Shown: positions 26,547 to 35,300, numbered from the stretch's first letter. The stretch is 64,000 bases of DNA from Brevundimonas sp. SH203 (GCF_002157625.1 NZ_BDMM01000001.1:558001-622000); one strand, 5' to 3'. Numbers and translations are program-made. Notes: generated by a model not told the origin, from the sequence alone.

Positions 26547-27062
26547 TTACGCGGCTTCCTTGGTGGCGTAGGCGTTGAACACGCGGGCCAGCTGACCGGC
26601 GGGTGCTTGCAGCACGCCGGCGATACGGGTCGCAGGCGCATTGAGCAGGCCGATGAGTTGACCGCGAACTTCGTCCAGCGTCGGGAGTTTCGAGAGAGCC
26701 TCGACACCCTTCTGATCGACGACGGTTGCGCCCATGAAGCCGCCGACGATCTTGAAGCGATCGTTGGCCTTGGCGAACTCGGTCACGACCTTGGCGGCCG
26801 TACCGGGGTTCTCGGAGTAGGCGATGCCCACCGGGCCCTTGAACAGGCCGTGGTAGTCGCTGCCTTCTTCGGCTTCGAGCGCCTTCAGCGCCAGGCGGTT
26901 CTTGACCACCTTGAACGCGCCGCCTTCTTTGCGAAGGCGACCACGCAGGTCTTCCATTTCCGCAACGGTCAGACCCAGGTTGTGGGTCACGACCACGCTG
27001 CCGGCCTCGGCGAACACGCCCTTGAGCGATTCGATAGACTCGGCTTTTTGAGCGCGATCCAT
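26547..27062 (-). CDS. rplJ: 50S ribosomal protein L10
   Basis: A 171-residue protein that anchors L7/L12 dimers to the large subunit. Typical segments: MDRAQKAESIESLKGVFAEAGSVVVTHNLGLTVAEM, the conserved LRKEGGAFKVVKNRLALKAL, and the C-terminal helix ending LARVFNAYATKEAA that binds L7/L12. The start at 27062 fits the family. L10, bound to L7/L12, represses its own mRNA by binding the leader in many bacteria; a long leader is present upstream. Confidence 0.98.
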   Translation of the reverse strand: MDRAQKAESIESLKGVFAEAGSVVVTHNLGLTVAEMEDLRGRLRKEGGAFKVVKNRLALKALEAEEGSDYHGLFKGPVGIAYSENPGTAAKVVTEFAKANDRFKIVGGFMGATVVDQKGVEALSKLPTLDEVRGQLIGLLNAPATRIAGVLQAPAGQLARVFNAYATKEAA

Positions 27063-27340
27063 TGCGGTCTCCAGTCTTGGTATTCGCCGCCGGGCTTATT
27101 CCCGACGACGGATTGGCCAAAGCGCGCCGCATCGCTGCGAGACGTTCGGGCCGGTCGTATTGTCCGAAGGATGCGTCTGACGGCGTCCGTCCCGGAATGC
27201 GGGCCGATACGCGGCAAGGTCGCGTCCCCATCTCCCCACGGCGTCGAAAGGCTTTTCGACAGTTACGGCATGGGTGGCCCCCACGCCCCGAAGTTCTCGG
27301 ACAGGACCGTCAGAAGATGAACCTCCGACGGGAAGCGGCG
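27063..27340 (-). ncRNA. Candidate L10 leader (5' untranslated region of rplJ)
   Basis: About 275 bases without a gene between a candidate promoter and rplJ. In many bacteria this position carries the L10 leader, an RNA structure bound by L10(L12)4 to repress translation. I see GC-rich segments able to pair (for example CGAAAAGCC.TTTCG around 27246-27262 and CGCCGGGC.GCCCG nearer the start), but I cannot confirm the kink-turn by eye. Confidence 0.4.
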
Positions 27341-27369
27341 CTCTTACAGGCCCGCCGACAGGAAATCAA
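27341..27369 (-). promoter_or_regulatory. Candidate promoter of rplJL
   Basis: Minus strand: TTGATT (27369-27364), 17-base spacer, TAAGAG (27346-27341). The position, about 280 bases upstream of rplJ, suits a long regulatory leader. Confidence 0.4.
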
Positions 27370-27421
27370 GGCGCGGATCGCATGGTCTGTGAACTCTTGC
27401 GCCGTCACCCGAACTGGACGG

Positions 27422-27970
27422 CTAGCGCCGGGACTTGGCGCCCGTCTGCCCCGTCTCGCAGGTGAAGCGCGCGCAGTATTTGCCCTGCAACTCGGTCATG
27501 AAGTCGGTCAGCGCCCTGACCTGCACCTCCTGCGTCGCCACGGCCATCGAAACCGTCTTGGCCGCGACCGCTCGTCCCACCGGGCTGCGGTAGAAGTCGA
27601 TCTGCCCCTGCAACTCTTCTTCGGTGTAGATTTCGGCGTAGGCGGGAACCATCTCGTCCAACAGCCGCGTCAACATCCGGCTCATCATCGGCGGCATGGC
27701 GGCGCGAATCCAGGCGCCCTCCTCGCCCTGTCCGTCGCCGATCTTTTCAAGCTCCGCGCCGATGCTCCGCTCGATCTCCTTGGCGAAGTTCGGTCCCGCC
27801 GACAGCCCGATCAGTTCGCGCGCCAGACTGCTGCGACGCGCCAGGCCGGCGTCCTGCGGCGCGGGTTCGACGCGCGTGACGACGACGGTCTCGGTCTGCG
27901 TCCGGGCCTGGACGCCGGTCGCGGCGAGCGTCAGCGCCAGCCCCAGCGCAAGGTTTCTAAGAATGGTCAT
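27422..27970 (-). CDS. DUF2059 family exported protein
   Basis: A 182-residue protein with a signal peptide (first ~22 residues, ending GVQA). The C-terminal part matches the DUF2059 pattern (PF09832): VPAYAEIYTEEELQGQIDFYRSPVGRAVAAKTVSM, with the family hallmark of a tyrosine-rich helix, EEL, and FYRSPVGRA. DUF2059 proteins are periplasmic and of unknown function. Two cysteines near the C-terminus (CARFTC) could form a disulfide. The gene stands alone between rplJ and the NUDIX gene, all on the same strand. Confidence 0.8.
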   Translation of the reverse strand: MTILRNLALGLALTLAATGVQARTQTETVVVTRVEPAPQDAGLARRSSLARELIGLSAGPNFAKEIERSIGAELEKIGDGQGEEGAWIRAAMPPMMSRMLTRLLDEMVPAYAEIYTEEELQGQIDFYRSPVGRAVAAKTVSMAVATQEVQVRALTDFMTELQGKYCARFTCETGQTGAKSRR

Positions 27971-28039
27971 GTCAGCCTCCCGCCCCTCTTATCGCGGGGG
28001 CGCATCCGGGCTGACCAGCTGAAATCGACCGCCGGTTGT

Positions 28040-28492
28040 CTAATCTTTCAGCGGCGTGGCGTCGAAGTCGCGGATCAGGGCGGCCAGGTCCGGCTCATGC
28101 ACTAGGTCCGCCGCCTCGCTCAGGCTCATCCAGCGGCGCTCGCGCTGATGCGCCTCGGGCCAGGCGCCCATCTGGATCAGCACCTCCAGCGGATAGACCG
28201 AGACCACGCACTGGCGCACCCCGCCGTCCTTGGTCCCCTTGGCGTAGCGGAAGACGCCCAGGGTCTGGCTGTCGATGTCGCCCTTGACCCCCGCCTCCTC
28301 CATCGCCTCCTGGGCGGCGGCCTCGGGATCGGTCTTGCCGACCATCCGCCCGCCCTTGGGAATGACCCAGCGGCGCGTTTCGCGAGACGTGATCATCAGG
28401 ATGCGCCGCTCGCCGTTCTCCAGCCGCCAGGGCAAGGCCGCCACCTGACGGGTCTCGGACGGGACCGTGCGTTTGGAGCCGACGCGCGCCAA
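28040..28492 (-). CDS. NUDIX hydrolase
   Basis: A 150-residue cytoplasmic hydrolase if it starts at the TTG at 28492, which has GAGG upstream; the frame stays open to a TTG at 28609, but the extra 39 residues are Arg-rich and lack family similarity. The NUDIX region reads WVIPKGGRMVGKTDPEAAAQEAMEEAGVKG. The core AMEEAGV is intact, while the first Glu of the classical box (G-x5-E) is Lys here, as seen in a known alphaproteobacterial subgroup with PKGW or PKGG motifs related to diphosphoinositol-polyphosphate phosphohydrolases. It should cleave a nucleoside-diphosphate-linked or similar substrate; which one is unknown. Confidence 0.85.
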   Translation of the reverse strand: MARVGSKRTVPSETRQVAALPWRLENGERRILMITSRETRRWVIPKGGRMVGKTDPEAAAQEAMEEAGVKGDIDSQTLGVFRYAKGTKDGGVRQCVVSVYPLEVLIQMGAWPEAHQRERRWMSLSEAADLVHEPDLAALIRDFDATPLKD

Positions 28493-28633
28493 TCTCAGGC
28501 CTCGCCGCCGTGCGGGATGGTTCGTTCTGCGTGCGTCACGTCCTTGCTCCTCGACGGCGGTCGCCGTTCCGGCGCCGCTCTCGAAAGGGGATCGCGGCCG
28601 CTGCGTCAAGTTGTCAGCGCACGGACGACCGGA

Positions 28634-29713
28634 TTATTTCTCCCCCGGCGCCTTTGCGTCGGGGTCGTGCAGCACGTCCTGACGATACAGCATCGTCACC
28701 AGGGTGTGCAGCACCAGCGCCAGCGGCGTGGCGAACAGCACCCCCAGAGGGCCGAACAGGGTGCCGATCCCCACCACGGCGAAGATGCCCAGCACGACCG
28801 GCAGATTGGCCACGTTCTTCTGCACCATCGGGGTGATGAAGTTGCTCTCCAGCTGGGAGATGATGACGTGGACCAGCACGGCCAGCAGCGCCGTCTGCCA
28901 CCCCTGCGTCGCCGCCACCAGCACCGACGGAATGGTTGATACGATGGGCCCCACGATCGGCACGAACTGCGCCAGCCCGGTCAGCAGCCCCAGACCCAGG
29001 GCCGACGGCACGCCGATCAGGGCCAGACCGATCCCGGTCAGCGTCCCCACCAGCACCATCGAGAACAGCTGCGCCTTCAGCCAGCCTTTGAGCGCCGTGC
29101 CGCAGGCGTTCAGCACCTCGCGCATCCGGGGACGTTTGCTCATCGGCAGGATGGACAGCAGCCCTTCGCGCGACTTGGCCGGCTCGATGGCCAGGAACAC
29201 CCCCGCCACGATCACCAGCACCATGGTCGTAATGCCCGAGGCGAAGCCCAGGGCGAACCGCTGCGCCACCTGCAAGGCCTCGCCCGCGCGGCTGCCCAGG
29301 TTCTGCAACTGCTCCAGAACCTGCCCGGCATAGGGCTGGGCCTCGATCCAGCTCTGCACCTGCGCCCAGCCCTGGGGCACGATGGCCGCCAGGGCGTTCA
29401 CCTGATCCGCGATCTGGGCGCCGAACAGGGCCAGCACCCCGGCCAGCACCGATACGACGATCAGCAGCGACAGAAACACCGCCAGGGGGTCCGGCGCCTT
29501 CAGCCAGCGCACGATGGGATCGGCCAGGGCGCGCAGGATCACCGCCACCACGATGGCCCCGAAGATCAGCAGCCACAGCGTCTGCAGCGTCACCACCAGC
29601 TGAACGACGAAATAGCCGGCCACCAGCACGACGGCCCCGAACGCCAGCCGCCCCTTCCAGGGATCGCCGCCCGTCACAGGCTTCTCGCCCCTTAACTTCG
29701 CCAAACCGAACAT
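28634..29713 (-). CDS. AI-2E family (PerM-like) transporter
   Basis: A 359-residue inner-membrane protein. The N-terminal half has hydrophobic helices (LAFGAVVLVAGYFVVQLVVT, TLWLLIFGAIVVAVILRALAD, FLSLLIVVSVLAGVLALFGA). The C-terminal half shows the family pattern (LIGVPSALGLGLLTGLAQFVPIVGPIVSTIPSVLVA, then FITPMVQKNVANLPVVLGIFAVVGIGTLFGPLGVLFATPLALVL). This is the AI-2E transporter family (PF01594), whose members export signalling molecules or move sodium and protons; the substrate is unknown. The family name does not prove autoinducer transport. It starts just upstream of the NUDIX gene on the same strand. Confidence 0.9.
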   Translation of the reverse strand: MFGLAKLRGEKPVTGGDPWKGRLAFGAVVLVAGYFVVQLVVTLQTLWLLIFGAIVVAVILRALADPIVRWLKAPDPLAVFLSLLIVVSVLAGVLALFGAQIADQVNALAAIVPQGWAQVQSWIEAQPYAGQVLEQLQNLGSRAGEALQVAQRFALGFASGITTMVLVIVAGVFLAIEPAKSREGLLSILPMSKRPRMREVLNACGTALKGWLKAQLFSMVLVGTLTGIGLALIGVPSALGLGLLTGLAQFVPIVGPIVSTIPSVLVAATQGWQTALLAVLVHVIISQLESNFITPMVQKNVANLPVVLGIFAVVGIGTLFGPLGVLFATPLALVLHTLVTMLYRQDVLHDPDAKAPGEK

Positions 29714-29794
29714 GTCGCCCCCTTCAAGGTCGCGACAGGAACGCGGGTGGAGCGTGGCCGTTCGCCGGCCGCGATCAAAAAGCTGGAGCGCCGC

Positions 29795-30211
29795 TCAGTG
29801 CGTCTCGCGCGACCGCCGGTCATAGTCGGCCTGAGCCGCCGCCACCTCGGGCATCCGGGTCTCGGCCCAGTCTATCATAGCCTGCATCGACGCCATCAGC
29901 CCCCGCCCCAGCGGCGTCACCGCATAGGTCACTGTCACCGGCACGGTCGCCACGACCGAGCGCGACACCAGCCCGTCCCGCTCCAGCGACTTCAGCGTCT
30001 GGCTCAGCATCTTCTGCGACACCCCGTCCACCCGCTGTTTCAGGGCGTTGAACCGGATCGGCCCCTGCCCCAGCACGATCAGGATCAGCGCGCTCCACTT
30101 GTCCGCGATCCGGTCCAGCAGCTGTCGGGTCGGGCAGTCGGCCGCGAACACGTCGCCGCGCATCGCGGTTTCGTCCGAGTGACCAGGTGTGGAAAAGGTG
30201 CCGTCTTGCAT
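29795..30211 (-). CDS. HxlR-type winged-helix transcriptional regulator
   Basis: A 138-residue DNA-binding protein. I chose the ATG at 30211 (MQDGTFSTPGHSDETAM); the frame stays open to 30934, but that part is antisense to the next gene. The domain is typical of HxlR regulators: CPTRQLLDRIADKWSALILIVLGQGPIRFNALKQRVDGVSQKMLSQTLKSLERDGLVSR, then VPVTVTYAVTPLGRGL. The conserved Cys near the start of the domain (Cys26) is present; in several family members this residue senses reactive electrophiles or oxidation. It is divergent from an NAD(P)-binding oxidoreductase gene, the common arrangement for HxlR regulators that control the adjacent gene. Confidence 0.92.
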   Translation of the reverse strand: MQDGTFSTPGHSDETAMRGDVFAADCPTRQLLDRIADKWSALILIVLGQGPIRFNALKQRVDGVSQKMLSQTLKSLERDGLVSRSVVATVPVTVTYAVTPLGRGLMASMQAMIDWAETRMPEVAAAQADYDRRSRETH

Positions 30212-30251
30212 GGTCGCCCTCCATGCCACACCTGGTCTCCATTGGAAACCA
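30181..30251. promoter_or_regulatory. Candidate HxlR operator region
   Basis: GACCAGGTGTGG (30181-30192) and CCACACCTGGTC (30226-30237) are perfect 12-bp reverse complements, flanking the HxlR start codon. A second, shorter near-palindrome (GGTCTCC attg GAAACC, 30235-30251) lies just before the Shine-Dalgarno of the divergent gene. Either could be the binding site. Confidence 0.55.
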
Positions 30252-30265
30252 ACAGGAGCCTTTCC

Positions 30266-30874
30266 ATGAAAGTCGCAGTCCTCGGCGCCAGCGGCCGCGC
30301 CGGCTCGGAAATCACAAAAGAGCTGGCCGCGCGCGGTCACGCCGTCACCGCCATCGCCCGCAAGCCCGAGGCCATTCCCGCCGCGTCCGGCGTCACCCCC
30401 GTCGCCGGCGACGCCTCCGACCCCGCCGCCCTGGCCGAGCTGATCAGAGGTTCGGACGCCGCCATCAGCGCCCTGCACTTCGACGTCCCGGCCGCGACCC
30501 TGTTGCAGGCGCTGAAAACCGCCGGCGTACCGCGACTGCTCGTCACCGGCGGCGCCGCCAGCCTGGAAGTCGCGCCCGGCGTCCTCCTGTTCGACACGCC
30601 GCAGTTCCCCGCCGAGTGGAAACCCATCGCCAAGGGCGGCATCACCTTCCTTGAGGATCTGCGCCGTGAGCAGGCCATCGACTGGACCTTCTTCTCCCCC
30701 GCCGCCCTGATCGAGGAAGGCCCCCGCACCGGCGCCTATCGCACCGGCGGCGACCAGCTGGTCGTGAACGACCACGGCGACAGCAAAATCAGCTTCGCCG
30801 ACTACGCCATCGCCATGGTCGACGAACTGGAACACCACAACCACAGCCGCGCCCGCTTCACGGCGGCCTACTGA
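30266..30874 (+). CDS. NAD(P)H-binding oxidoreductase, NmrA/SDR-like
   Basis: A 202-residue Rossmann-fold protein starting at the ATG at 30266 (AGGAG upstream). The dinucleotide motif is VAVLGASGRAGSEITKEL near the N-terminus, followed by ARGHAVTAIARKPEAI and the second-strand block VTPVAGDASDPAALAELIRGSDAAISAL. The rest (LLVTGGAASLEVAPG, then DWTFFSPAALIEEGPRTGAYRTGGDQLV) matches the NAD(P)H-binding family PF13460. Such small proteins, often next to HxlR regulators, reduce quinones or aldehydes or act as redox sensors. Divergent transcription from the HxlR gene suggests it is the regulated target. Confidence 0.88.
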   Translation: MKVAVLGASGRAGSEITKELAARGHAVTAIARKPEAIPAASGVTPVAGDASDPAALAELIRGSDAAISALHFDVPAATLLQALKTAGVPRLLVTGGAASLEVAPGVLLFDTPQFPAEWKPIAKGGITFLEDLRREQAIDWTFFSPAALIEEGPRTGAYRTGGDQLVVNDHGDSKISFADYAIAMVDELEHHNHSRARFTAAY

Positions 30875-30882
30875 CCACGAAA

Positions 30883-30912
30883 AAGGCCCCGGAGATCGCT
30901 CTCCGGGGCCTT
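30883..30912. terminator. Bidirectional terminator
   Basis: AAGGCCCCGGAG pairs with CTCCGGGGCCTT around a six-base loop, with T-rich runs on both strands (TTCATTCTTTT on plus; TTTTTCG on minus). It serves the oxidoreductase gene ending at 30874 and rplA ending at 30969. Confidence 0.85.
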
Positions 30913-30968
30913 CATTCTTTTCGGCCTGCCGCACTTACGCGCGACAAGAGCCGTTTCGCGAGAGCCTA

Positions 30969-31658
<690 letters not shown>

Positions 31659-31661
31659 GGA

Positions 31662-32093
31662 TTAGCCCTCCACCACTTCCAGGCCCATCGCGCGGGCGGA
31701 GCCTTCGATGATCTTGGCCGCCGCGTCCAGGTCGTTGGCGTTCAGATCCTTCATCTTCTTCTCGGCGATCTCGCGCAGTTGCGTCTGCGTGATCTTGCCG
31801 GCGACTTCACGGCCGACCAGCTTGGAGCCCGACTTCAGGCCGGTAGCCTGCTTCAGGTACCAGGTCGCCGGGGGCGTCTTGGTGATGAAGGTGAACGACT
31901 TGTCCTGATAGACGGTGATGACGGTCGGAAGCGGGGTGCCCTTGGCTTCCTTCTCGGTGCGCGCGTTGAACTCCTTGCAGAAGCCCATGATGTTCACGCC
32001 GCGTTGACCCAGAGCCGGGCCGATCGGGGGCGAAGGCGTGGCCGAACCGGCCGGCACTTGCAGCTTGATATAGCCGAGAATCTTCTTGGCCAT
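31662..32093 (-). CDS. rplK: 50S ribosomal protein L11
   Basis: A 143-residue protein of the GTPase-associated centre. The sequence begins [46 protein letters not shown] and ends with [21 protein letters not shown], as expected. The N-terminal proline-rich part contacts thiostrepton-binding rRNA, and the C-terminal domain binds 23S rRNA. It is the first gene of an rplKA unit here, since a terminator ends the nusG transcript upstream. Confidence 0.98.
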   Translation of the reverse strand: MAKKILGYIKLQVPAGSATPSPPIGPALGQRGVNIMGFCKEFNARTEKEAKGTPLPTVITVYQDKSFTFITKTPPATWYLKQATGLKSGSKLVGREVAGKITQTQLREIAEKKMKDLNANDLDAAAKIIEGSARAMGLEVVEG

Positions 32094-32210
32094 TGGTCTC
32101 TCCTATGAATGATCCCGGACTTGATCCGGGACCGGTGAGCCGTGGTCCGGCATGGCTGCCTCCCACGGATTTACCGCCCCGCGAGCCAAGGCCCGCCGAG
32201 CGAAGGCGCG

Positions 32211-32239
32211 CGTGTAACAGAGGGGGGACGGAAAGGCAA
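32211..32239 (-). promoter_or_regulatory. Candidate promoter of rplKA
   Basis: Minus strand: TTGCCT (32239-32234), 17-base spacer, TACACG (32216-32211). The same -35 hexamer with 17-base spacing is seen before rpsF. It lies 118 bases upstream of rplK and downstream of the nusG terminator. Confidence 0.35.
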
Positions 32240-32286
32240 CGCAGGGACTTGCCCTCTTCCCCATGCTCTTCCCATGCCCTCCCCCC

Positions 32287-32391
32287 GTCATCCTCGGGCT
32301 TGACCCGAGGACCGGGCGCGGATCGGGCTGTGCGTCCCATCAGGCGCAAGGCGGCGGAAGCCCCGATCCTCGGGTCAAGCCCGAGGATGAC
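32287..32391. repeat. Palindromic element (CCTCGGGCTTG type), nusG-rplK gap
   Basis: Arms of 20 bp (GTCATCCTCGGGCTTGACCC and its exact reverse complement) enclose a variable centre. This is the most perfect copy of the element also found beside both tuf genes. A separate small palindrome, TCCCGGACTTGATCCGGGA, lies nearby at about 32108-32127. Confidence 0.85.
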
Positions 32392-32419
32392 GGCGGGGAA
32401 TGAGCCATACGCAACAACG

Positions 32420-32450
32420 AAAAAAGCCGCGCCCTTTCGGACGCGGCTTC
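32420..32450 (-). terminator. Rho-independent terminator of nusG
   Basis: On the minus strand AAGCCGCGTCC pairs with GGCGCGGCTT and is followed by TTTT. It begins 25 bases after the nusG stop. Confidence 0.85.
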
Positions 32451-32474
32451 GATCTGTCGACAGGAACGCCGGCC

Positions 32475-33050
32475 TCAGCCCGCGACCTTCTCCACCTGGG
32501 CGTATTCCAGTTCGACCGGCGTGGCGCGGCCGAAGATGGACACGGCGACGCGCAGGCGGGCGTGTTCCTCGTCCACGCTCTCGACCGAGCCGTCGAAGCT
32601 GGCGAACGGGCCGTCGATGACCTTGACCTTTTCGCCGATGTCGAAGCGGATGGTGGGCTTCGGACGTTCGACGCCCTCTTCCACGGCGCCGATGATGTTC
32701 TGAACTTCACGTTCCGAGACCGGCAGGGGCTTGGTGCCGCCCGCGGCGCCCAGGAAGCCCGTGACCTTCGGCGTATTCTTGACCAGGTGATAGGCTTGGT
32801 CCGTCATTTCCATCTTCACCAGCACATAGCCGGGGAAGAACTTGCGTTCCGAGTTCACCTTGCGGCCGCGACGGATCTCGACGACATCCTCGGTCGGAAC
32901 CAGGATTTCGGAGAAGGCGTCTTCCAGGCCCTGTTGCTTGGCCTGTTCACGCAGCTGTTCGGCGACCTTCTTTTCGAAGTTCGAATAGGCGTTGACGATG
33001 TACCACTTGTGGCGCGGGTTGGCGGGCTTTGCAGGCGCTGCATCGGTCAT
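32475..33050 (-). CDS. nusG: Transcription antitermination factor NusG
   Basis: A 191-residue RNA polymerase elongation factor that also links transcription to Rho or the ribosome. I chose the ATG at 33050; the frame continues 18 codons without similarity. The NGN domain covers about residues 15-120 (RHKWYIVNAYSNFEKKVAEQLREQ, then RKFFPGYVLVKMEMTDQAYHLVKNTPKVTGFLG), and the KOW domain follows (RFDIGEKVKVIDGPFASFDGSVESVDEEHARLRVAVSIFGR). Slightly longer than E. coli NusG because of an Ala/Pro-rich N-terminal tail. It is followed by its own terminator. Confidence 0.97.
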   Translation of the reverse strand: MTDAAPAKPANPRHKWYIVNAYSNFEKKVAEQLREQAKQQGLEDAFSEILVPTEDVVEIRRGRKVNSERKFFPGYVLVKMEMTDQAYHLVKNTPKVTGFLGAAGGTKPLPVSEREVQNIIGAVEEGVERPKPTIRFDIGEKVKVIDGPFASFDGSVESVDEEHARLRVAVSIFGRATPVELEYAQVEKVAG

Positions 33051-33063
33051 GGGCGCGTCTTTC

Positions 33064-33363
33064 TCAGGATCCGAGAGCGATGATGTAGCGGAAGGCGAAA
33101 CCAAGGCCGGTGTCCACGATCCAGAAGAAGATCGAGGCGACCACCACCATGATGAAGACCATCACCGAGGTGATCCAGGTCTCCTTGCGGCTGGGCCACA
33201 CGATCTTGCGGCCTTCGGCGCGGACCTGGCTGATGAACTGGCCAGGGCTGGTGCGGGGCTTCTTGGGCTCGGGCGCATCGACCGTGATGGCGGCGGCGCC
33301 CGCAGCGACCTGAGGCTTCGCATTGGCCTGGGGCCGCTTGCCGGGAGTTTTGGCCTTGGCCAT
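33064..33363 (-). CDS. secE: Preprotein translocase subunit SecE
   Basis: A 99-residue subunit of the SecYEG protein-export channel. The start at 33363 (MAKAKTPGKRPQANAKPQ) is chosen over one six codons upstream. A basic, Ala-rich N-terminal tail is followed by the conserved cytoplasmic helix QFISQVRAEGRKIVWPSRKET and one membrane span (SVMVFIMVVVASIFFWIVDTGLGF). The single-span form is usual outside enterobacteria. It ends 13 bases before nusG, and both are probably transcribed with the upstream tRNA-Trp. Confidence 0.96.
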   Translation of the reverse strand: MAKAKTPGKRPQANAKPQVAAGAAAITVDAPEPKKPRTSPGQFISQVRAEGRKIVWPSRKETWITSVMVFIMVVVASIFFWIVDTGLGFAFRYIIALGS

Positions 33364-33433
33364 CAGTTGCTCTTCACACAATTGTTCCTGTCGCCCCAGA
33401 TGGGAAGTCCCATCCGGAAGCGACAGGGGGGAT

Positions 33434-33509
33434 TGGCAGGAGTTGGGGGACTCGAACCCACGACCCCCGGTTTTGGAGACCGGTGCTCTACCAGCTGAGC
33501 TAAACTCCT
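33434..33509 (-). tRNA. tRNA-Trp (CCA)
   Basis: A 76-base tRNA on the minus strand with encoded CCA. Acceptor stem AGGAGTT/AACTCCT, D-arm with AGCTCAGCTGGTAGAGC, anticodon loop CTCCAAA with anticodon CCA, T-arm GGGTTCGAGTCCC. It lies just upstream of secE, as in many bacteria. Confidence 0.97.
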
Positions 33510-33555
33510 AGACAATCGCGCGAACCCTCCGGCTCGCGCGTTCGCCAGAGGGGGG

Positions 33556-33584
33556 CGTATGCCTCACGCCGCCCGCCATTTCAA
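33556..33584 (-). promoter_or_regulatory. Candidate promoter of tRNA-Trp-secE-nusG
   Basis: Minus strand: TTGAAA (33584-33579), 17-base spacer, CATACG (33561-33556). It would start about 47-50 bases upstream of the tRNA. The -10 match is weak. Confidence 0.3.
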
Positions 33585-33618
33585 GGGCGATGTGACGCTA
33601 TCCCCGCCAATGCGACGG

Positions 33619-34953
33619 CTAGTCTTCCAGATGGGCCGCCACGGCGTCGCGCTCGTCCTCGGCCTTGATCAGTTCCTTGAAGATCAGCTTGTCGATCCGG
33701 CGGTCGTCCATATCCACGACCTCGACCTCGAATCGCCCGACCTGCAGCACCTCGCCCTCGTCCGGGACGCGCGAGATTTGATGCAGAATCAGGCCGGCGA
33801 CGGTGTGGAAGCCTTCGTGTTCGCCGAAATCCTCGCCCAGGGTGTCGGCCAGGTCGTCCAGGTCCGTCTGCCCGTCCACCAGCCAGCTGCCGTCGGCGCG
33901 CTGGTGAATCCAGGCCTGCTCTTCGTCGTGCCCCTCGTCGAAGTCGCCGGCGATCATCTCCAGGATGTCGGTGGCGGTCACGACGCCTTCGAAGGCGCCG
34001 TATTCATCGACGATGAAGGCCATGTGGACCCGCGAGCCCTTCAATATCTCCAGCGCCTTCAGCACCGAGGTCGATTGGGGGATGAAGGCGGGTTCGGCGA
34101 CCAGCGGCTCGACGTCGATCTGACCCGTAGTCAGCAGAGCGTCCAGCAGGTCCTTCTTGTGAACCAGGCCCAGCGGATTATCGACGTCGTTCTCGCGCGC
34201 CACCACGATGCGCGAATAGGGACAGGTGCGGATTTCCTCGCGGACCACCTCCTCCGGGTCGTCCAGTGCGATCCAGAACACCTCGTGGCGCGGCGTCATG
34301 GCCACCCGCACCGGACGGTCGCCCAGGCGCATGATCTCCTCGATCATCTCCTGTTCTTCCGGCTCGATCAGGCCGGCCGAAGTCCCCTCGGCCAGGATGG
34401 TGGCGACCTCTTCCTGGGTCACGTCCGAACCGTCGCGATCCTTGACGCCCAGCACCTTCAGAATGCCCGAGGTCGAGGCGGTCAGCAAAAGGACGAACGG
34501 CTTCAGCACGACCGCCAGGGTCGAGATGGGCTTGGCCATCTTGGAGGCGACCGTTTCGGGGAAGATCAGCGCCAGACGCTTGGGCACCAGTTCGCCGATG
34601 ATCAGCGAGACATAGGTGATGCACACGACCACCAGGGCCGTGGCGAAGAATTCGGTATAGGCGGCCAGTGCCGGGAAGGACGCTTCCAGAATCCGGTCCA
34701 GCTCGCCTGCGATGGTCGCCTGACCATAGGCGCCCGCCAGAATGCCGATCAGGGTGATGCCGACCTGAACCGCCGACAGGAACTGCGTCGGCTCCTCCGA
34801 CAGCTTCAGCGCCGCCTTGGCCCCCCGATCTCCCCTTTCCGCCCGCGCCTGGAGTTTTGACCGTCGGGACGAAACGACCGCCAATTCGGTCATGGCGAAC
34901 AAGCCGTTTAGCACCACTAGGAGCAGAACGACGGCAATAGCGATGAGTAACAT
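33619..34953 (-). CDS. CorC/HlyC-type membrane protein (DUF21, CBS pair, transporter-associated domain)
   Basis: A 444-residue inner-membrane protein. The N-terminal DUF21 (CNNM) domain has several membrane segments (LLIAIAVVLLLVVLNGLFAMTELAVVSSRR, then FLSAVQVGITLIGILAGAYG and YVSLIIGELVPKRLAL). A pair of CBS domains follows (MTPRHEVFWIALDDPEEVVREEI; FIPQSTSVLKALEILKGSRVHMAFIVDEYGAFEGVVTATDILEMIAG), and the C-terminal CorC_HlyC domain (SWLVDGQTDLDDLADTLG, then TVAGLILHQISRVPDEGEVLQVGRFEVEVVDMDDRRIDKL). The family is linked to magnesium or cobalt efflux; the old hemolysin label is not supported by function. It separates tRNA-Trp from the second tuf, an unusual insertion in this region. Confidence 0.92.
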   Translation of the reverse strand: MLLIAIAVVLLLVVLNGLFAMTELAVVSSRRSKLQARAERGDRGAKAALKLSEEPTQFLSAVQVGITLIGILAGAYGQATIAGELDRILEASFPALAAYTEFFATALVVVCITYVSLIIGELVPKRLALIFPETVASKMAKPISTLAVVLKPFVLLLTASTSGILKVLGVKDRDGSDVTQEEVATILAEGTSAGLIEPEEQEMIEEIMRLGDRPVRVAMTPRHEVFWIALDDPEEVVREEIRTCPYSRIVVARENDVDNPLGLVHKKDLLDALLTTGQIDVEPLVAEPAFIPQSTSVLKALEILKGSRVHMAFIVDEYGAFEGVVTATDILEMIAGDFDEGHDEEQAWIHQRADGSWLVDGQTDLDDLADTLGEDFGEHEGFHTVAGLILHQISRVPDEGEVLQVGRFEVEVVDMDDRRIDKLIFKELIKAEDERDAVAAHLED

Positions 34954-35049
34954 CTAGGGGTTTTTGGAGACCAGCGCGGCGCAACAGTCGGCGTCCGCAG
35001 CGCTATATTAGGGCAGGAAGGCGGCCAGCGCCACGTTTTCCTTCGGCCT

Positions 35050-35184
35050 TCAGCCCGTCCGCCCGGCCTCGACCGAGCCATAGGCGCCCGACACGGGCCG
35101 CCCGCCGGCGTCATACTGCGCCGCGCAGGCGCTCATGCCGATCACGATGCCGATGAAAAGACCCAGTCGAATGGCGCGTCGCAT
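35050..35184 (-). CDS. Small lipoprotein, 44 residues
   Basis: An ATG at 35184 opens a 44-residue frame: a basic start (MRRAIR), a hydrophobic core (LGLFIGIVIGM) and a lipobox-like MSAC (Cys20), then a short polar tail of 24 residues rich in Gly. This looks like a tiny lipoprotein. The Met at -3 is unusual for a lipobox, and there is no strong ribosome binding site, so it may be weakly expressed or not real. No family recognised. It lies alone between the CorC-type gene and tuf. Confidence 0.45.
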   Translation of the reverse strand: MRRAIRLGLFIGIVIGMSACAAQYDAGGRPVSGAYGSVEAGRTG

Positions 35185-35300
35185 GTGGTTACCGAAAGGT
35201 TAACGTCCGTCTCCGAACGTAAACCGGGATTTCCGGTTGCAGGCAAGACCGCTCGCCCGCCGAGCGAAAGATCAGCCCCTCACCCCTTCCCCCTCCCCGT

